A DNA stretch of 46,362 nt from Actinomycetes bacterium (GTDB lineage Bacteria; Actinomycetota; Acidimicrobiia; Acidimicrobiales; JABEUL01), in the NCBI GenBank assembly GCA_021777355.1, contig JAJYDO010000013.1, positions 1 to 46,362 of the forward strand. The letters are read 5' to 3'. The notes under the pieces were generated by a model. That model made no database searches. It worked only from the letters and a program-made list of their open reading frames with translations, and was not told the DNA's origin. The translations under genes and the position numbers were made by a program. Each line of letters begins with the position of its first letter. Positions within the stretch are counted from its first letter, which is position 1. Below are positions 38,346 to 46,362 of the stretch, piece after piece.

Positions 38346-40334
38346 TTACTTAGCCCCAGTATACAGGACAACTGAACCCGGCAAATCAATAACTGTACCT
38401 GGCAAAGGATTGGTAGTAAATGCAACCGCATTATTTGTTATGGGACCATATGTGGCAGAAACGCTGATGCCAACTGCCAATAGTTTAGATACAGCTTCTT
38501 GAATGCTCAGCCCAGCTACGGAAGGCACGATAACCGTCTGAGGTCCAAGAGAGACTTCCAGCACCACAGTAGATCCTTTGGCTACCTGGTTTCCAGGCGC
38601 AGGAGATGACGAAATGGTCAAACCTGCAGTCACGCTTGACGAATATACTTGGCTCTCTTTAGCCACTAAACCAAGTGAGCTAAGAGTGCTTTGGGCGCTT
38701 TGAAAACTAACGCCTATGACAGATGTAGGAATTGTCCTTGGCGAAGGCCCCATTGACACTGTCAAATCAATGTTATTTCCAGGCTGCATCGAACCTGAAG
38801 AAGGTGTTTGGGAAATAACCAATCCCACAGCCAAAGTCTCAGAATATGCTTTCTTGATGCTTACTTGAAACCCTAGGGACTTGAGTTTTGACTCCGCACT
38901 TACAGAAGGAGTACCGATCAAATTGGAAGGTATTGACACAGGTGGCGGCCCCTTGGACACCACATAACTGATTATTGTATTAGCGCTTAGCCTCGTGCCC
39001 GCGGCAACTGCCTGCGAGACGATAACTCCCTTTTCGTACTTCGAGTTGTACTGGTAGCCCGAGATGTGGCCTTTTAGTTCCTGAGCATTTAGTACCGCAT
39101 TTGCCGTAGTTAAATTATCACCTACCAATGTGGGAACCACTTGGGAATTTACCACATAGTGCTGAGCAAAAAATCCAAATCCAACTCCGGCAATAATTAG
39201 TATTGCAACGGCCACCAGCCAGGGCCATTTTCTTCTGGGATGAAGCTCCCTGGCCTTCGGCGGCCCGTCTTCACCCCACTGAGGACCAGCCGCGAGTGCG
39301 TCAAAAGTCGCTGCATGCGCGGTCTCTTTTAGATTGTGCCCGGTAAATGAATCTTCCGGATCCAAAGACTCAACTTTGCCGACATATGTTGTATCGGGGC
39401 TATTTTCATTTCCGCCCAAAATCTGCGTTGGCGGATCTCCAAGAGAGAGTCTTTCAACAAGAGCGGACCGAGTTGGCGCAAGCGGGAGTCTCTCAGGAGG
39501 GTCAAGCTTCTTGGCAGCTTTCTCCAAGCTTTTTACGAAACCCGCCGCATCTAACCGCTCGGTGGGATCTGGATCTGCGGCCCGCATTATTGCCTCGGAC
39601 AGGACCCCCAATTTAGGGTTGTTGGGCAGCCTGGCATTCTTGCGGGCCGCCAGCATTGCAATAGTAGTGTCTGCCTGAAAGGGAGTATCCCCGACAATTG
39701 ACTCATAAAGTACAAGCGAAAGCGAGTAGATGTCTGACTTCCCGGTAAGGGCCTTGGCCTCCGCTTGCTCCGGTGAGGCGTATCTTGCCGTTCCCAATAC
39801 AGTTCCAATAGGTTCTGTCCAGGCAGCTTCGGCCAAGGCTCTTGCAAGGCCGAAGTCCGCGATAACCAATCCTCCTCGCCTGTCAAAAAGTAAGTTTGCA
39901 GGTTTGATATCTCTATGAATCAATCCTCTTGAATGTGCAAACGCAAGACCCCGGGCCGCCTGGATCCCGACGAAAAGCGCTTGGGATTCTGTCAAGGTTT
40001 TCCCGCCGTCTAGGAGTGTCCTAAGGGTCCCACCTTCTAATAATTCGGTAACTAGGTAAGGTTGCTCGTCTCGATCTATTCCCCAATCAATTACCCTCAA
40101 CAAATTAGGGTGCACCAAGGCTGCAGCCGATCTTGCTTCGTAGAGAAATCGCTTTAGAAATCCTGCTTCATGGCGCAGGGCCGGGTGAAGAATTTTAAGT
40201 GCCACGGAATTTCCCGTTTTAATATCTAGAGCCGCGACCACAACCGAAGAGGCGCCCGCTCCTATTACCTCTTCTACCTGGTAGCGCTCTCCAATGACGC
40301 GCCCAACCACATCGGCTATTCCAGCGACTGTCAC
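38346..40334 (-). CDS. Ser/Thr protein kinase with PASTA repeats (PknB-like)
   Basis: YQVEEVIGAGASSVVVAALD, GLIHRDIKPANLLFDRRGGLVIADFGLA; TM WLVAVAILIIAGVGFGFFA; about four PASTA repeats (VPSVAGLSIQEAVSKLLAVG...). Confidence 0.95.
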   Translation of the reverse strand: MTVAGIADVVGRVIGERYQVEEVIGAGASSVVVAALDIKTGNSVALKILHPALRHEAGFLKRFLYEARSAAALVHPNLLRVIDWGIDRDEQPYLVTELLEGGTLRTLLDGGKTLTESQALFVGIQAARGLAFAHSRGLIHRDIKPANLLFDRRGGLVIADFGLARALAEAAWTEPIGTVLGTARYASPEQAEAKALTGKSDIYSLSLVLYESIVGDTPFQADTTIAMLAARKNARLPNNPKLGVLSEAIMRAADPDPTERLDAAGFVKSLEKAAKKLDPPERLPLAPTRSALVERLSLGDPPTQILGGNENSPDTTYVGKVESLDPEDSFTGHNLKETAHAATFDALAAGPQWGEDGPPKARELHPRRKWPWLVAVAILIIAGVGFGFFAQHYVVNSQVVPTLVGDNLTTANAVLNAQELKGHISGYQYNSKYEKGVIVSQAVAAGTRLSANTIISYVVSKGPPPVSIPSNLIGTPSVSAESKLKSLGFQVSIKKAYSETLAVGLVISQTPSSGSMQPGNNIDLTVSMGPSPRTIPTSVIGVSFQSAQSTLSSLGLVAKESQVYSSSVTAGLTISSSPAPGNQVAKGSTVVLEVSLGPQTVIVPSVAGLSIQEAVSKLLAVGISVSATYGPITNNAVAFTTNPLPGTVIDLPGSVVLYTGAK

Positions 40335-40408
40335 GCTTCTAGGCTAGTTTCCAAATTGTGCAAAATGGTGGATACTTTGAGTGCATTGCCACCAATTTTA
40401 GGCTAGAA

Positions 40409-41551
40409 CTAGCTGACTTTGGTCACAGTACCACCTGAAGCTGTACCGCTGCCACTCGCCGAAGTTGTTGTGGTGGGAGGGGGGCAAGCCACTGCAATCA
40501 TGCATCTAATTGCAGCGGTAGTGCAAGGTGGTTGGGTACATGGCACTGTCGTTCCCGGCGTCGTTGTAGATGTTGTAACTGGCGGAAGAGTTCCCTTAGG
40601 AATTGTAGTTTCGGGTGGAAGAGTACCGGGAGGACTAGTTGTTCCGACACATACGGGAGGGTAAGTCATTTCTGTCGATCCACCTGTTACTGGTTGCGGA
40701 GAAGCAGGCTGGGCCGGATAGGGTTCTGTCGGAGGACATGTGGAAGTACTCGGAGGCACCGTTACAGTTTCAAGAAGTGCTCCTTGAGCATTGAATGCCT
40801 GAAGCGTTCCGCTTAATCCGTCCGAACTTCCCACTCCGTTAACTGCCAACGTTACAATGCCCTCAGTTGGCGACGCGGTGTCACTCTGGCCGTTTGAAGA
40901 ATTCCAAATAACTTTGGCTACATCATTGTTCGCAGAAGCTGCCAACCAGAACACAGGAGAACTTTCTCTTTGACCGAACTCGCCTCCGCTGCGGTAGGTA
41001 AGGGCACCAGTGGATCCGGAAGAGAGGAAGGCATACCCTGTCCCGATGGCTTCGGGGTTGCTCATCTCTATTACTACCTCTTGGCTGGAGGCAACAACTG
41101 AAGTAGGACACGCTGGAGCGGTATTGCTACTTGTCGAGCATTGATAAGTTTCATTGGCTGCACTGTATGTTCTGATAGTTATGCCAGAAGATGTTGTACG
41201 GAGCGAAACCAGTTTCAATAAAGAGAAGGCCGGTTGGTCGATCCCGCTTGTCCCGCCAATAGAAACGTTCCCTCCGGAACCTGTTGCGACATTAGGAGAT
41301 AACTCGCCCTTGCCTTGAATAGTTGTCTCTCCTGACTTAGCTGCAGACACATTGTTAACGCTTTCATGTCCTCCTAAAAATCCTCCGAGAGCTCCGATCA
41401 ACAGAACCCCGGCCAAGAGTGGTGCAATTGACAAAAGCGGACTCCGGCTCCTCGTATAAGGCTTTCTATCAATTGAGTCAATATTAGGCGTCGCGTACAC
41501 CTCGCTTGCTTTGTTTTGCAAGTGGCTTCTTAAGTTTTGTTCAAAATCCAT
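40409..41551 (-). CDS. Single-pass membrane protein with Pro/Thr-rich tail; candidate regulator of the adjacent sigma factor
   Basis: Short N-terminus, TM SPLLSIAPLLAGVLLIGALGGFLGG, extracytoplasmic domain, TTTSTTTPGTTVPCTQPPC tail; 11-nt overlap with the sigma gene. Confidence 0.75.
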   Translation of the reverse strand: MDFEQNLRSHLQNKASEVYATPNIDSIDRKPYTRSRSPLLSIAPLLAGVLLIGALGGFLGGHESVNNVSAAKSGETTIQGKGELSPNVATGSGGNVSIGGTSGIDQPAFSLLKLVSLRTTSSGITIRTYSAANETYQCSTSSNTAPACPTSVVASSQEVVIEMSNPEAIGTGYAFLSSGSTGALTYRSGGEFGQRESSPVFWLAASANNDVAKVIWNSSNGQSDTASPTEGIVTLAVNGVGSSDGLSGTLQAFNAQGALLETVTVPPSTSTCPPTEPYPAQPASPQPVTGGSTEMTYPPVCVGTTSPPGTLPPETTIPKGTLPPVTTSTTTPGTTVPCTQPPCTTAAIRCMIAVACPPPTTTTSASGSGTASGGTVTKVS

Positions 41552-42095
41552 CTTTTTCTACCTTTCTTCTTAATTGGTCAAGTGCTCTGCTAATTAGGCT
41601 CGCTACAGTGCCGACTTGACACCCCAGAGCCTTTGCGATTTCAACATCGGGAAGGTCTTCGTAAAAGCGAAGAATCACTGCCACTCGTTGCTTATAAGGA
41701 AGCTGCCTAATTGAATCTTGCATTCCGTCAGCATCTTCAATTGCAATTAATTCACGCCTAGCGAGCTTGGGAGCAACTATTCTTTCGATTTTCCTATGCT
41801 TAAAGTAACTGTTGCAAGAATTGACCACGGTTCTTCGGAGATAGCTTACGGGTGAGTCTATCCTTGACCACTTCTTGTGTACCTTAAAAAAAGAGTCCTG
41901 CACAATATCTTCTGCCAACTGGTGGGACTGAACAATTAGATAGGCGACTTTTACACTCGCTAAAAAATTATCTTCGTAAAACTTGATAAAATCAAGTTCC
42001 CACTTTGTCGAACTTTTGGTAACTATTTTAAAATCGGGTTCCACCTGTAAATCTTCCCTCAAATTCGAGGTCTTTGCACGTTCTAATAGCATCAT
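41541..42095 (-). CDS. ECF-type RNA polymerase sigma factor
   Basis: AEDIVQDSFFKVHKKWSRIDSPVSYLRRTVVNSCNSYFKHR (region 2); LPYKQRVAVILRFYEDLPDVEIAKALGCQVGTVASLISRALDQLR (region 4). Confidence 0.92.
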   Translation of the reverse strand: MMLLERAKTSNLREDLQVEPDFKIVTKSSTKWELDFIKFYEDNFLASVKVAYLIVQSHQLAEDIVQDSFFKVHKKWSRIDSPVSYLRRTVVNSCNSYFKHRKIERIVAPKLARRELIAIEDADGMQDSIRQLPYKQRVAVILRFYEDLPDVEIAKALGCQVGTVASLISRALDQLRRKVEKDGF

Positions 42096-42158
42096 CTCTC
42101 ATAAGACGCCTCAAATCAGACATTTCTTGCAATTATTTTCACATTTTCGGAAGAAAAT

Positions 42159-45426
<3,268 letters not shown>

Positions 45427-45430
<4 letters not shown>

Positions 45431-46362
45431 AAAATACAGATTCACAAAAACGCAGCTATCTAAGAGTATTCTCCGGTGAAGTCGGAAGATTTCTGATATT
45501 TAGCGCTCTAATATTACTGATTCTATTAATTTACGTCCTCTTTGGAACAGGTGCATTCACCGCAAGCAGCCAAGCCAAGTTGAAAACCGAAATTGAAAAA
45601 ATCATTCCCCAGCCGGAGATTCCGGTTTCTAAGAAATCATTTAAAGTAGTTCCGATTAATCTTCCTACTTCAACATCGTCCCTTCCACAGCAAGGAGCAC
45701 CAATCGCCGAAATAAATATTCCTGCAATCGGACTTCAGATGGTAGTAGTTGAAGGGACTCAGACCGGCGATCTCAGATTGGGCCCCGGGCATTACCAAGG
45801 CACCTCGCTCCCTGGGATGGCGGGGAATGTGGCAATTGCGGGCCATCGGACAACTTACTTGCACCCGTTTTATAACCTGGACCATCTAAGTGCCGGCGAT
45901 CCAATATTTTTATCCTCTGCGATTGGGACACTTGAATACTTGGTTACAAATATTGATGTTAGAGAACCCTACGATATATCGATACTTAGGCAGTTTGGCG
46001 ACAATCGGCTGACATTGACTACTTGTAATCCGAAATATAGTGCAGCAACCCGCCTAGTCGTTGTCGCTCATCTTTTAGGTTTGGTTGAAGTTGTAAATTC
46101 AAATGCGCCAAGCTCTGCTTCCAAATCTAAAACGACTCAACCTCCGCCCAATTCGGGGGGATCGCTTAAGAATGCCAAGTCTCTTTTAGCAGGAACAACC
46201 AGCTCGACATCTCCTGCAATCGGATGGGGAGCACTATTGCTTCTTGACTATATATTGTTCAGGCTTTCTATGCGCCATATAAAAGGCTGGAAAAAGCTGC
46301 TTAGTGCGCTTGCTACTTTTGGAGTTTTGCTCCTTATTATTCTTCCATTTTGTGCAGCCGTT
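45427..46362 (+). CDS. Sortase (class E-like), C-terminus truncated by window edge
   Basis: MKNTDSQKRSYLRVFSGEVGRFLIFSALILLILLIYVLFGTG...AEINIPAIGLQMVVVEGT...GNVAIAGHRTTYLHPFYNLDHLSAGD...RLTLTTCNPKYSAATRLVVVAHL; catalytic His (AGHR) and TLTTC Cys. ATGA overlap with permease. Missing from ORF track because no stop is inside the window. Confidence 0.9.

Overview
The window looks like chromosomal sequence from a low-GC actinobacterium. An Acidimicrobiia-like origin is my inference. Most of it is housekeeping: a minus-strand cluster clpC-radA-disA-carD-ispD-ispF-holB-SMP30, a divergent polyprenyl synthetase, tRNA-Thr(CGT), a split pntAA-pntAB-pntB operon, an acyl-CoA mutase large subunit, ligA, an ECF sigma factor / membrane protein / PASTA kinase / PIN-TRAM cluster, and an ArsB-like permease with a sortase. 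Two very large exported repeat proteins (1276 and 2375 aa) and several smaller exported proteins are mixed in. Two genes run off the window edges and are absent from the ORF track: an exported protein at 1..922(-) and a sortase at 45427..46362(+). No CRISPR array, rRNA, transposase or phage module was seen. The observations most worth checking are: (1) a cluster of GTTAC repeats between a secreted-protein gene and a gene with a SARP-like winged helix, with an 11-bp-spaced pair repeated at 5748-5763; (2) a perfect 12-bp inverted repeat that puts the radA start codon in a loop and its RBS in the stem; (3) a GNAT-acyl carrier protein fusion; (4) a perfect 11-bp-arm palindrome filling the short gap between ligA and a permease; (5) a decayed antitoxin fragment upstream of an intact, probably leaderless VapBC-like pair; (6) disulfide-patterned giant repeat proteins with near-identical DNA repeats. 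All family calls come from reading motifs by eye; no database search was run.
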